Positions 18,138 to 26,630 of a DNA stretch of 64,000 nucleotides are shown here, piece by piece. The number at the start of each line of letters is the position of its first letter. Positions within the stretch are counted from its first letter, which is position 1. Source of the DNA: Streptomyces resistomycificus (GTDB lineage: Bacteria > Actinomycetota > Actinomycetes > Streptomycetales > Streptomycetaceae); the NCBI RefSeq assembly GCF_001514265.1, contig NZ_KQ948989.1:248001-312000 (forward strand), written 5' to 3'. A program made the position numbers and the translations under genes. The notes under the pieces were generated by a model. It did not search any database and was not told the DNA's origin. It was given only the letters and a program-made list of their open reading frames with translations.

Positions 18138-18174
18138 CCGTGCCCGGCCGCACTGTCCTCCTGGCCGGGCACGG
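18138..18174. terminator. Hairpin between gabD and the first iclR gene
   Basis: CCGTGCCCGGCC at 18138-18149 is an exact inverted match to GGCCGGGCACGG at 18163-18174, with a 13-base loop. It lies between convergent 3' ends and probably terminates transcription from both sides. Confidence 0.7.
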
Positions 18175-18218
18175 GGAGGGCCCTGCCTCGCCGCGGGCGG
18201 GCCGGGCCGAGGGCGCCC

Positions 18219-18968
18219 TCAGCGCAGGTGGCGGGCGGTGATCTCCGCCGCCGTCTCGGTCACCAGTCGCCCCAGCTCCGCGAGCCGACCGGGCTCGAAG
18301 CGGGAGTCCGGCAGGGAGACGGCGACCGCGGCCAGCGGGACGCCGTCACCGTCCAGGACGGGGGCGGCGATGGCGCAGATGCCCTGGAGGTACTGGTTGT
18401 GGTTGACGGCGTAGCCACGCTCCCTGACCCGCTGGAGCTCCGTGCGCAGCTCCTCGGCGTCCGTGATGGTGTCCTCGCCGTACCCCTCGAATGTGCCCGT
18501 CGCGAACTCGTCGACCTCGCGACGCGGGAGATGGGCGAGGATCGCGTGCCCGGTGGCCGTGGCGTGCAGCGGTGAGGTGTCGCCGATGGTGTGGAAGGTC
18601 CGTACGGGATGGTCGCAGTCGACGCGGTCGACGACGACCATGCTGTGCAGTGCGTCGGGCACCGAGAGATGGATGGTCTCGTTCACCCTGTCGCGGAGGC
18701 GGATCATGGGTTCGCGGGCGGCGGCGAACAGGCTGGAGCCCTGCAGGGCGGCGGGTCGTACGGCCAGCACCCGGGCGCCGATCTCCCAGCGCGTGGTGTC
18801 CCTGCGGTTGGCCCGGAGCCAGCCCGCCTCGTTGAGGGTGACCAGAGTGCGCTGCACCGTCGACTTCGGTAGGCCGAAGAGTTTCGTCAACTCTCCGACG
18901 GTGACCGGCTGATGCCGGGCGACCGCCTCCAGGATGCGCAGTGACCTGGTGACGCTCTTCATTTCCAT
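18219..18968 (-). CDS. IclR-family regulator 1
   Basis: 249 residues starting MEMKSVTRSLRILEAVARHQ at ATG 18968, the same start as its tandem paralogue. The N-terminal winged helix (about 1-65) includes TVGELTKLFGLPKSTVQRTL; the IclR effector domain follows (about 75-249). Compared with the gene at 19296-20048, roughly 29 of 420 aligned bases differ over 18541-18960, with no gaps, so the pair is a recent duplication or is kept alike by gene conversion. The C-terminal 100 residues have diverged more, which would allow a different inducer. The first long palindrome (19041) is upstream. It probably regulates the neighbouring polyamine-type cluster, perhaps with its twin. Confidence 0.9.
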   Translation of the reverse strand: MEMKSVTRSLRILEAVARHQPVTVGELTKLFGLPKSTVQRTLVTLNEAGWLRANRRDTTRWEIGARVLAVRPAALQGSSLFAAAREPMIRLRDRVNETIHLSVPDALHSMVVVDRVDCDHPVRTFHTIGDTSPLHATATGHAILAHLPRREVDEFATGTFEGYGEDTITDAEELRTELQRVRERGYAVNHNQYLQGICAIAAPVLDGDGVPLAAVAVSLPDSRFEPGRLAELGRLVTETAAEITARHLR

Positions 18969-19040
18969 CCCGGGGCCCCCATCAGGCGCGTGGCTTCGTC
19001 GCTCACCTTTGACTCCCTCCCCGGAGCCGCGGGCACGATT

Positions 19041-19079
19041 CATGCCGCATTCTAGCATGGCGTTCCACAATACGGCATG
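19041..19079. promoter_or_regulatory. Putative IclR operator A
   Basis: CATGCCG (19041-19047) and CGGCATG (19073-19079) form a perfect inverted repeat separated by 25 bases. The interior carries ATTCTAGCA and GCGTTCCACAAT, both shared with operator B at 20122. It lies 73 bases upstream of iclR gene 1. The arms differ from those of site B, but both arms change together so that pairing is kept. Confidence 0.7.
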
Positions 19080-19219
19080 AAGGGGAATGGGGTCCCATGG
19101 CCTTCCCGGCGATGAGTGGCGGGAGCGCCCTGCCCGCGTCGCGCCGTGCCGCGCGCGGCGGCCGCCCTGGGCCCGCCCCCCCGGTCGGGCCCGGGGTGAC
19201 GGCTGCCCTGGCATGCGGA

Positions 19220-19261
19220 GAGGGCCGGCTTGCACGCTTCGACGCGTGCAAGCCGGCCCTC
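19220..19261. terminator. Strong hairpin downstream of iclR gene 2
   Basis: An 18-bp perfect stem (19220-19237 with 19244-19261; arms begin GAGGGCCGGC and end GCCGGCCCTC) with a six-base loop TTCGAC. It is just beyond the 3' end of the leftward iclR gene 2 and should insulate it from operator A and iclR gene 1. Confidence 0.85.
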
Positions 19262-19295
19262 GCCGGTCGGGGCCCTCTTGGGCCACCACCTTCCG

Positions 19296-20048
19296 TCAGC
19301 CGCCCAGTAGGCGTCCGCTGATCTCCTCTGTCGCGCCGGCCACGAGGCCACCCCACTCGGACTCCCGTTTCACGTCGTACCGGGAGTCGGGCATCGAGAT
19401 GGCCACGGCGGCCAACGGTGTGCCGTTCTCGTCGAGCACGGGTGCGGCGAGGGCGCAGACGCCCGGCCGGTACTGGTTCCGGTTGACCGCGTAGCCGTCG
19501 GCGCGGATCCGGTCCAGTTCGGCGCGCAGCTCGTCGGGGTCGGCGGGGGTCGTGTCGCTGAAGCGCTCCAGGCCCTGGGTGATGAGTTCCTCGACGTCCT
19601 GCTTCGGAAGCCGGGCGAGGATCACCCGCCCCACGGCGGTGGCGTGCAGCGGTGAGGTGTCGCCGATGGTGTGGAAGGTCCGTACGGGATGGTCGCAGTC
19701 GACGCGGTCGACGACGACCATGCTGTGCAGTGCGTCGGGCACTGACAGGTGGATGGTCTCGTTCACCCTGTCGCGGAGGCGGATCATGGGTTCGCGGGCG
19801 GCGGCGAACAGGCTGGAGCCCTGCAGGGCGGCGGGTCGTACGGCCAGTACCCGGGCGCCGATCTCCCAGCGTGTCGTGTCCTCGCGGTTCGCGCGCAGCC
19901 AGCCCGCCTCGGCCAGGGTGACCAGAGTGCGCTGCACGGTCGACTTCGGTAGGCCGAAGAGTTTCGTCAACTCTCCGACGGTGACCGGCTGATGCTGGGC
20001 GACCGCTTCCAGAACCCGCAGCGATCTGGTGACGCTCTTCATTTCCAT
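19296..20048 (-). CDS. IclR-family regulator 2
   Basis: 250 residues from the ATG at 20048 (MEMKSVTRSLRVLEAVAQHQ). The winged helix (TVGELTKLFGLPKSTVQRTL) is identical over 20 residues to that of its neighbour, so the two probably recognise the same DNA. The effector domain holds the conserved VVDRVDCDHPVRTFHTIGDT block. The C-terminus (from about residue 150) has diverged from paralogue 1. It is divergent from the solA-like gene at 20323; operator B (20122-20160) lies between the two starts, so it is the natural regulator of the rightward cluster. Confidence 0.9.
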   Translation of the reverse strand: MEMKSVTRSLRVLEAVAQHQPVTVGELTKLFGLPKSTVQRTLVTLAEAGWLRANREDTTRWEIGARVLAVRPAALQGSSLFAAAREPMIRLRDRVNETIHLSVPDALHSMVVVDRVDCDHPVRTFHTIGDTSPLHATAVGRVILARLPKQDVEELITQGLERFSDTTPADPDELRAELDRIRADGYAVNRNQYRPGVCALAAPVLDENGTPLAAVAISMPDSRYDVKRESEWGGLVAGATEEISGRLLGG

Positions 20049-20121
20049 CCGGTTTCCCCCCGTTAATCCGCGGATTTTCTGCTGGACACCTCTTGACTCC
20101 CCTCCGAGCCGCTGTCATTCT

Positions 20122-20160
20122 CGTGCCAGATTCTAGCACAGCGTTCCACAATGTGGCACG
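20122..20160. promoter_or_regulatory. Putative IclR operator B
   Basis: CGTGCCA (20122-20128) and TGGCACG (20154-20160) form a perfect inverted repeat with the same 25-base spacer as operator A, and the same internal ATTCTAGCA and GCGTTCCACAAT. It is 74 bases upstream of iclR gene 2 and about 160 bases upstream of the divergent solA-like gene, so it can control both directions. Confidence 0.75.
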
Positions 20161-20322
20161 GCTCGACGGAGGAGATTCCGGAGAGGGCCGGCGCCGCGAG
20201 ACGCGGCGGCTGTGAGCCGAGGACCCGAGGAAAGGGCCTGGCCCCCGCCCAAACCACCTTGAATCAACCAGCCTCACGTCGGGCGCTCAGCATGCGCCTC
20301 GGCGATACGAAAGGAAAGCCCA

Positions 20323-21459
20323 GTGTCAGCTGCCAGGAAGCGCGTCGCCGTCGTCGGCGTCGGAACGATGGGCAGCCAGGCCGCCTGGCGGCTGGCGGCC
20401 CGCGGCGCCGAGGTCGTCGGGTACGACCGGTTCGCCCCCGGTCACGACCGCAGTGCCGCCGGCGGTGAGACCCGCATCTTCCGCAGCGCCCACTTCGAGG
20501 ACTCCCGGTACGTCCCGCTCCTCCAGCACGCCGACGCCCTCTGGCAGCGGCTCCAGGAGGAGACCGGCCGCGAGCTGAGGCGCCTGACCGGATGCCTGCT
20601 CATGGGGCCGACCGAGCACCACCAGATGGCCACCGTCCTGCAGTCCATCGCCGAGCACGGCCTCGACCACGAGGTGCTCGACGCCGAGTCCCTGGCCAAG
20701 CGCTTCCCGCAGTACCGCCTCGAGGACGGCGACGCGGCCGTGCTCGACCGCCGCGCCGGCTTCATCCGGCCTGAGCTGTCGATCCAGACCGCCGCCCGCC
20801 GGGCCGAGGAGCTCGGCGCCCGGATCCACCGCTACACCACGGTGCGCGAGATCGTGCCCGTCGCGAACGGCATGGAGATCCGCACCGACTCCGGCAGCGA
20901 GCACTTCGACACGGCCGTCGTCACCCCCGGCCCCTGGGTCAACGACCTGCTGCCCGACCTGCCGTGGGAGGTGGACGTCCGCCGGCTCGTCAGCGCCTGG
21001 TACGTGCCCACCACCGACGCCTGGTTCGGCGAGGAGCGCCCCGCGTTCATCCGTACGGCACCCACCCACTGTTACGGCCTGCCCTCCCCGGACGGCATCT
21101 CCGTCAAGCTCGGCCTCTCCCGCGCCCTGCACGAGCCGGCCGGCGACCCGAACCAGCTGGACCGGACGGTGCGGCCGGAAGAGCTGGATATCTTCTCCGA
21201 GCTGATCGGGCGTCACATGCCGGACCTGCACCCCGACCCGACCCGGCTCTCCGTCTACATGGAGGGCTACACCGAGAGCAGCCGCCCGCTGGTCGGCCCC
21301 CTGCCCGGCGCCGAGAACGTCGTCCTGCTCGCCGGCTTCTCCGGCCACGGCTTCAAGCTCGCGCCCGCATTCGGCGACATCGCCGCCGACCTGGCGCTGG
21401 ACGGCACCTCGCCCCAGCCCATCGACTTCATCTCCACCGTCGGCCGTACGGAGGCATGA
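20323..21459 (+). CDS. FAD-dependent amine oxidase (SolA / monomeric sarcosine oxidase family)
   Basis: 378 residues from a GTG with AAAGGAAAG upstream. The N-terminal dinucleotide fold reads VAVVGVGTMGSQAAWRLAARG; the C-terminus has LLAGFSGHGFKLAPAFGDIA, the family signature. The family oxidises secondary or N-methyl amino acids (sarcosine, N-methyltryptophan) and some polyamine derivatives. In the alignment to monomeric sarcosine oxidase that I recall, the covalent flavin cysteine corresponds to a tyrosine here (RLSVYMEGYT), which suggests non-covalent FAD. First gene of the rightward cluster and coupled to the next (stop TGA 21457-21459 abuts the next start). The true substrate is unknown. 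Confidence 0.82.
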   Translation: MSAARKRVAVVGVGTMGSQAAWRLAARGAEVVGYDRFAPGHDRSAAGGETRIFRSAHFEDSRYVPLLQHADALWQRLQEETGRELRRLTGCLLMGPTEHHQMATVLQSIAEHGLDHEVLDAESLAKRFPQYRLEDGDAAVLDRRAGFIRPELSIQTAARRAEELGARIHRYTTVREIVPVANGMEIRTDSGSEHFDTAVVTPGPWVNDLLPDLPWEVDVRRLVSAWYVPTTDAWFGEERPAFIRTAPTHCYGLPSPDGISVKLGLSRALHEPAGDPNQLDRTVRPEELDIFSELIGRHMPDLHPDPTRLSVYMEGYTESSRPLVGPLPGAENVVLLAGFSGHGFKLAPAFGDIAADLALDGTSPQPIDFISTVGRTEA

Positions 21460-21461
21460 CC

Positions 21462-22523
21462 ATGAACGACGCCACCCTCTCCGTCGGCTCCCTCGAGGCC
21501 CAGCCGGGCACCAAGGCCCGCGGCACCGTCCGGGCCGACCTCGGCACCCTCACCGCGGACATTCCGCTGACCCTGGTCAACGGCTCCCGCCCCGGCCCCC
21601 GAGTCGTCATCACCGCGGGCGTACACGGCGGCGAGTTCACGCCCATCGACGCCGTCGTGCGACTGGCGGACAGGCTGGAACCCGGCGAGGTGCACGGCCA
21701 GGTGATCATCTGCCCCGTCGCCAACCCGCCGGCCGTGTACCAGGGCCGGCTCAACGTCTCCCCGGTCGACGGCGTGAACCTGAACCGCGTCTTCCCGGGC
21801 GACCCGGCCGGCGGCCCCACCGAGCGGCTGGGCGCCTGGCTCTTCAGCCACCTCATCGACGGCGCCGACGTCTACATCGACCTGCACTGCGGCGGCATCG
21901 ACCAGGTCCTGCGGGACTTCGTCGGCCACCGCCTCACCGGTGACCCCGACCTCGACAAGGCCACGGCCGAACTGGCGGGCTCCTTCGGCATCGAGGACGT
22001 CATCCTCGGTCTGAAGGCCGACGGCGGCAACAGCCACGCGGCCGCCGCCCGCCGGGGCATCTCGGCGGTCCTCGTCGAGGTGGGCGAACTCGGGCAGCGG
22101 GACGAGGCCACGGCGCTCCGCCGTGTCGACGGTCTGCTGGGGGCACTGCGCCACCTGGGCGTCCTCGACCAGGACGGCTCAGCCCCGGGCCCGATCCGCG
22201 CATGGGTCTGGTCCGCCGGTGTCACGGCCGAGGCCACGGGCCTGTGGTACCCGGAGTTCTCCTTCGACGGTGACGTCATCGGCGAAGTGGCGGAAGGCGA
22301 CGTCCTCGGCCGCATCGTCGACCCGGCCGACGGCCGGGAGCACACCGTCCACGCCCCCGCCGGCGGGCGGATCTTCTACGGCATGCACGGCCTCACCGTC
22401 GCCCACGGCGACGAACTGGCCGCCATAGCCGTCCCCTGGGACCCCGACCAGTCCACGCGGCCGGAGACCCTCCGGACCCCCGGCGTCGGCGTCGCACCCG
22501 ACGAGGCGGACCCCCGCCCGTAG
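21462..22523 (+). CDS. AstE/AspA-family deacylase 1 (succinylglutamate desuccinylase/aspartoacylase fold)
   Basis: 353 residues. ATG codons occur at 21456 and 21462; GGAGG at 21450-21454 gives a seven-base spacing only to the latter. Zinc carboxypeptidase fold: AGVHGGEFTP supplies His and Glu, DLHCGG the third ligand, and VEVGELG the likely catalytic Glu. A C-terminal barrel-sandwich-like domain (about 230-320, FDGDVIGEVAEGDVLGRIVD) is as in DoeB, the N-acetyl-diaminobutyrate deacetylase of ectoine breakdown. The family hydrolyses N-acyl amino acids. It lies between an amine oxidase and a Pot-type importer, and a second family member occurs seven kilobases downstream (28042). Confidence 0.85.
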   Translation: MNDATLSVGSLEAQPGTKARGTVRADLGTLTADIPLTLVNGSRPGPRVVITAGVHGGEFTPIDAVVRLADRLEPGEVHGQVIICPVANPPAVYQGRLNVSPVDGVNLNRVFPGDPAGGPTERLGAWLFSHLIDGADVYIDLHCGGIDQVLRDFVGHRLTGDPDLDKATAELAGSFGIEDVILGLKADGGNSHAAAARRGISAVLVEVGELGQRDEATALRRVDGLLGALRHLGVLDQDGSAPGPIRAWVWSAGVTAEATGLWYPEFSFDGDVIGEVAEGDVLGRIVDPADGREHTVHAPAGGRIFYGMHGLTVAHGDELAAIAVPWDPDQSTRPETLRTPGVGVAPDEADPRP

Positions 22524-22578
22524 AACACCACCCCAGCCGCCCCCCTTCCCACGTCCAGCACCACCCAGGAGGCACACG

Positions 22579-23685
22579 ATGAGAGATGCCCGGATAGACC
22601 GCCGGCTCTTCCTGCGCGGAGTCGGCGGAGTCACCGCGGGCCTCGCCGCCGCGTCCGCCCTCAGCGCCTGCGGCACCGGCACCAGCCGGTCCGTCGCCGG
22701 CAGCGGCGGCAAGAGCTCCAAGACGCTCGTCGTCCGCAACAGCGGTGGCACCTACGGAGACGCCAACCAGACGGCGGTCTACGACGCGTTCACCAAGGAG
22801 ACCGGTATCCAGATCAAGGTGGTGAACATCGCGTACGCCCAGCTGCTCGCCCAGATCAAGCAGGGTCGCCCGCAGTTCGACCTGATCGACACCTCCATGG
22901 CCGACGTCGTGCGCTTCAAGGACGAGGACGCCACCGAGGAACTCGACTACGACCGCCTGAAGAACACCAGGAACACGGGCATCGCCGAGTCACTGATGAT
23001 GTCCCACGGCGTCGGCAAGAACTACTGGGCCAGCGTCATGGCGTACCGCACCGACGCCTTCGACGGGAAGAAGCCCGGGAGCTGGGCGGACTTCTGGGAC
23101 ACCAAGGCGTTCCCCGGCAGCCGTGCCCTCCAGGCCAGGGACGCCGACCTGCCCGAGCTGGAGTTCGCCCTCCTCGCCGACGGCGTGCCCCTGGACAAGC
23201 TGTATCCCCTCGACGTGGAACGGGCCTTCAAGTCCCTCGACAACATCAAGGGGTCCGTCCGCAAGTACTGGGACACCGGTGCCCTCCCCGGCCTGCTGCT
23301 CGGCCGCGAGGAGGTCGTCGCCACCAGCGTCTGGCACGGCCGTCTCGACGCCCTGATCAAGGGCGGCTCGCCGATGGCGTACCAGTGGAACGGCGCACGC
23401 CGGCAGAGCAACGGCTTCTGCGTCCCCAAGGGCGCGGCGAACCCGGACGCCGCCTACCAGCTGATCGACTTCGCGCTGCGGCCCGACATCCAGGCCAACT
23501 ACGCCGAGATCTACCCGATGGCCCCGGTCGTGCCCGCCGCCTACAAGAAGCTCTCCACGGCCGCCGGGGACAACCTGGCCAGCTCGCCCGAGCACCTGAA
23601 GGCCGGGTTCGACCTCGACGTCGAGTGGTGGATCAAGAACGAGGCCGCCGTGTCCAAGCGCTGGCAGGAGTGGGTCAATGCCTGA
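22579..23685 (+). CDS. Polyamine-type ABC transporter substrate-binding lipoprotein (PotD-like)
   Basis: 368 residues; AGGAGG sits seven bases before the ATG. RRLFLRGVGGVTAGLAAASA with LSACG makes a Tat-type signal with a lipobox, so the protein is anchored outside the membrane. The mature part begins KTLVVRNSGGTYGDANQTAV, typical of the PotD/spermidine-putrescine binding family (SBP_bac_8 type). It is followed by its ATPase (8-base overlap) and two permeases, a complete importer of PotABCD layout. Ligand choice (putrescine, spermidine, agmatine, opine-like amines or N-acyl diamines) cannot be read from sequence. Confidence 0.88.
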   Translation: MRDARIDRRLFLRGVGGVTAGLAAASALSACGTGTSRSVAGSGGKSSKTLVVRNSGGTYGDANQTAVYDAFTKETGIQIKVVNIAYAQLLAQIKQGRPQFDLIDTSMADVVRFKDEDATEELDYDRLKNTRNTGIAESLMMSHGVGKNYWASVMAYRTDAFDGKKPGSWADFWDTKAFPGSRALQARDADLPELEFALLADGVPLDKLYPLDVERAFKSLDNIKGSVRKYWDTGALPGLLLGREEVVATSVWHGRLDALIKGGSPMAYQWNGARRQSNGFCVPKGAANPDAAYQLIDFALRPDIQANYAEIYPMAPVVPAAYKKLSTAAGDNLASSPEHLKAGFDLDVEWWIKNEAAVSKRWQEWVNA

Positions 23686-24823
23686 GCTGCACCTGAAGTC
23701 CCAGCCCCAGTCCTCCCCGGCGGTCTTCCCGCCGCCGGGGTCCGGCACCGGAAAACCCCTCTCCGTCACGGACTTGCGCAAGACGTACGGTGGCGTGACC
23801 GCTGTCGACACGGTCTCCATGGAGATCGCGGGCGGCGAGTTCGTCACCTTCCTGGGGTCCTCCGGCTCCGGCAAGACCACCACCCTGATGATGATCGCCG
23901 GGTTCTGCGAGCCCGACTCCGGCAGCATCGTCGTCGGCGGCCGTGACGTGACCCGCCTCGCCCCGCAGAAACGCGGCCTCGGCTTCGTCTTCCAGCAGTA
24001 CCTGCTCTTCCCGCACATGACGGTCTGGGAGAACGTCGCCTTCCCGCTCCAACTGCGGGGCGTGCCCAAGGCGGAGCTGCGCCGACGAGTGGGCGAGACC
24101 CTGGAGATCGCCGGACTCTCCGCCATGGCCCGCCGCCGGCCGCGCGAGCTGTCCGGCGGCCAGCAGCAGCGCGTCGCGCTGTGCCGGGCGCTGGTCTACC
24201 GGCCGCCGGTGATCCTCATGGACGAGCCGCTCGGCGCCCTGGACAAGAAGCTTCGCGACCAGCTGCAGACCGAGATCAAGCGCATCCAGCAGGAACTCGG
24301 CCTCACCGTCATCTACGTGACGCACGATCAGGAGGAGGCGCTGGTCCTGTCCGACCGGATCGCGGTGATGCGGGACGGGCGGATCGACCAGTTCGACACC
24401 CCGCGCGAGCTCTTCGAGCGTCCCCGCACCCCGTTCGTCGCCGACTTCCTCGGCGCGGCCAACTTCCTGCCCGGCACCGTCCAGCAGCGGACGCCCGAGC
24501 AGACCCTCGTACGGCTGGACACCGGAGGCCTGCTCACGGCCCGCCCGCAGGCGGGAGCGGAGGGAGCCAAGGTGCGGGCCGCGGTCCAGCCCGGCCGGCT
24601 CCGGCTGTGCACGCCCGGCGACGGGTTCTGTACCGGGACCGTCGAGACGGTCACCTACGTGGGAACCCTCGTCCGCGTCACCGTCCGCCCGGCGGGCGGC
24701 GCCGACACCGGTGTCGTACGGCTGGAACTCCCGGCCGGCGAGGCCCCGGTCCTCGGCGAGCAGGTCAGCCTGACGGCCCACCCCGACGACGTCAGCGTCT
24801 TCGCGGTGGAAGGGGGCGGGTGA
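23678..24823 (+). CDS. ABC transporter ATPase (PotA-like)
   Basis: 381 residues. The ATG at 23678 overlaps the binding-protein gene by eight bases, with AGGAG inside it. Walker A GSSGSGKTT, Q-loop FVFQQYLLFPHMT, signature LSGGQQQRVALCRAL, Walker B VILMDEPLGALDKKL and the switch His (YVTHDQEEAL) are all present. The C-terminal TOBE_2 domain (about 290-375) is typical of PotA/FbpC importers. It powers the adjacent two permeases. Confidence 0.93.
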   Translation: MPELHLKSQPQSSPAVFPPPGSGTGKPLSVTDLRKTYGGVTAVDTVSMEIAGGEFVTFLGSSGSGKTTTLMMIAGFCEPDSGSIVVGGRDVTRLAPQKRGLGFVFQQYLLFPHMTVWENVAFPLQLRGVPKAELRRRVGETLEIAGLSAMARRRPRELSGGQQQRVALCRALVYRPPVILMDEPLGALDKKLRDQLQTEIKRIQQELGLTVIYVTHDQEEALVLSDRIAVMRDGRIDQFDTPRELFERPRTPFVADFLGAANFLPGTVQQRTPEQTLVRLDTGGLLTARPQAGAEGAKVRAAVQPGRLRLCTPGDGFCTGTVETVTYVGTLVRVTVRPAGGADTGVVRLELPAGEAPVLGEQVSLTAHPDDVSVFAVEGGG

Positions 24824-24825
24824 GC

Positions 24826-25767
24826 ATGGCCGGATCCCTCCTCGCGCCCGCGCCCCCGGCCCCGGGCGCCGCGACCCCCGCCGCCGGCACGGGACGGCTG
24901 CACCGGCTGCGCCGCGCGCTGTCCGAGCGCCGCACCCGCTTCGGGCTGCTGAACGCCGCACCCGTCGTCGTCTACCTGCTGGTGCTGTTCGTCTACCCGA
25001 TCTTCAGCACCCTGCTCCTCAGCCTCAAGGGGGAGGAGGGGGGATGGACGCTGCACTGGTACGCGGACGCCCTCCAGGGCTCCAACCTGGAGGTCCTCTT
25101 CACCACCCTGCGGATCTCCGCCGAGACCTCGCTGCTCAGCCTGGTCATCGGGTTCCTGCTGGCCGCCGCCGTCTCCCGGCTCAAGCCGCTGTGGGCAGGC
25201 CTGGTGATGATCATCGTCATCGTGCCGCACTTCATCAGCGCGCTGGTGCGCACCTACGGCTGGATCATCCTGCTCGGTGAACGCGGCGTGGTGAACAACG
25301 CCCTGACGGATCTGAAGGTCCCCGGCGCTCCCTTCCAGATGCTCTACAACGAGATAGGCGTGGTCATCGGCACCACCTCCGTGATGCTGCCGTACACCGT
25401 GCTGCTGCTGTACGCGGTGATGCGCGGCATCGACCGCAGGCTGCCCGCCGCCGCGGCCAGCATGGGCGCGGGCCGGCTGACGATCTTCCGCCGGGTCTAC
25501 CTGCCGATGGTCGCTCCGGGCCTGGTCAACGCGGGCATCCTGTGCTTCATCCTCTGCCTCGGCTACTACCTGACCCCCGCCCTCATGGGTGGTCCGAAGC
25601 AGACCATGGTCGCCTCGCTCATCAGTGAGCAGGTGATGAAGCAGAACCAGTGGAACGGCGCCGCCGCGCTCGGCATCATCCTGCTGCTCCTCACCTTCGG
25701 AGGTCTGCTCCTGCTGCGGCTGATCAAGGCCGTGAGCGAGGCCGCGAAGAATCGAGGTATCTCATGA
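24826..25767 (+). CDS. ABC transporter permease (PotB-like)
   Basis: About 313 residues. A GTG at 24820 overlaps the ATPase stop, but the ATG at 24826 is nine bases from GGAAGGGGG and is preferred; either is possible. A Pro/Ala-rich N-terminus precedes six predicted membrane segments (first VVVYLLVLFVYPIFSTLLLS). The coupling EAA-like loop reads AAAASMGAGRLTIFRRVYLP. Partner of the next permease in the Pot-type importer. Confidence 0.9.
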   Translation: MAGSLLAPAPPAPGAATPAAGTGRLHRLRRALSERRTRFGLLNAAPVVVYLLVLFVYPIFSTLLLSLKGEEGGWTLHWYADALQGSNLEVLFTTLRISAETSLLSLVIGFLLAAAVSRLKPLWAGLVMIIVIVPHFISALVRTYGWIILLGERGVVNNALTDLKVPGAPFQMLYNEIGVVIGTTSVMLPYTVLLLYAVMRGIDRRLPAAAASMGAGRLTIFRRVYLPMVAPGLVNAGILCFILCLGYYLTPALMGGPKQTMVASLISEQVMKQNQWNGAAALGIILLLLTFGGLLLLRLIKAVSEAAKNRGIS

Positions 25768-26630
25768 TCGCGCTGCGCTCGACACTGGCCGGGCGGATCT
25801 TCCTGACCGTCGCCTCCACGGTGATCCTGCTGTTCCTCGCCCTGCCGATCGTCCTCATCGTCGTCACCTCCTTCGGAAAGGACGCCTTCGGCGCCTTCCC
25901 GCCGGACTCCTGGACGCTGGGCTGGTACAAGGTGCTGTTCGCCGACGGCAGCAAGTGGCCGGCCGCGCTCTCGCTCAGCGCCCTGATCGCCTCACTGACC
26001 ACCGTGTTCTCGCTCCTCCTGGGCATCACGGCGGCCACGGCACTGGTCCGCAGCAACCTGCCGCTGCGTTCGGCGGTGTACGGACTGGTCCTCGCCCCGC
26101 TGGTGATCCCCCAAGTGGTCATCGCCCTCGGGCTGTTCCTGCTCTTCGAGCCGGCCGCCATGCTCGGCAGTCCGATCGCCATCGCCCTCGGCCACACCGT
26201 GCTCGCCTCACCGATCGCCGTGATGATCCTCATGGCCACGCTGAAGGGCATCGACGAACGACTGGAGGACGCGGCGGCCAGCATGGGCGCGAACCGGCTC
26301 ACCGTCGCCCGGCGCATCACGCTCCCTCTCGCGATGCCCGGCATGATCGCCGCCGCGGTCTTCTCCTTCATCACCAGCTTCGACGAGTTCTTCATCTCGC
26401 AGTTCCTGTCCTCGGTGGACACCACGACCCTGCCCGTCCAGGTCTTCAACGTCCTCCAGTTCGATGTCGACCCGTCCGTGACGGCCATCAGCGCGGTCCT
26501 CATCGCGATCGCCGTCCTGGCCCTCGTCCTGGTCGCCGCGGTGCGCCGACTCGGCGGGGCCGAAAAGCAGGACGGTCTGCTGCCGACGGAGCCCGCGGTG
26601 GGCCTGTCCACCGGGAGTGAAACCTCATGA
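25764..26630 (+). CDS. ABC transporter permease (PotC-like)
   Basis: 288 residues; the ATG overlaps the previous stop (ATGA at 25764-25767). Membrane segments begin with FLTVASTVILLFLALPIVLI; the coupling loop is EDAAASMGANRLTVARRITL. It pairs with the PotB-like permease. Its own stop overlaps the aminotransferase start, tying transport to catabolism in one transcript. Confidence 0.92.
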   Translation: MIALRSTLAGRIFLTVASTVILLFLALPIVLIVVTSFGKDAFGAFPPDSWTLGWYKVLFADGSKWPAALSLSALIASLTTVFSLLLGITAATALVRSNLPLRSAVYGLVLAPLVIPQVVIALGLFLLFEPAAMLGSPIAIALGHTVLASPIAVMILMATLKGIDERLEDAAASMGANRLTVARRITLPLAMPGMIAAAVFSFITSFDEFFISQFLSSVDTTTLPVQVFNVLQFDVDPSVTAISAVLIAIAVLALVLVAAVRRLGGAEKQDGLLPTEPAVGLSTGSETS

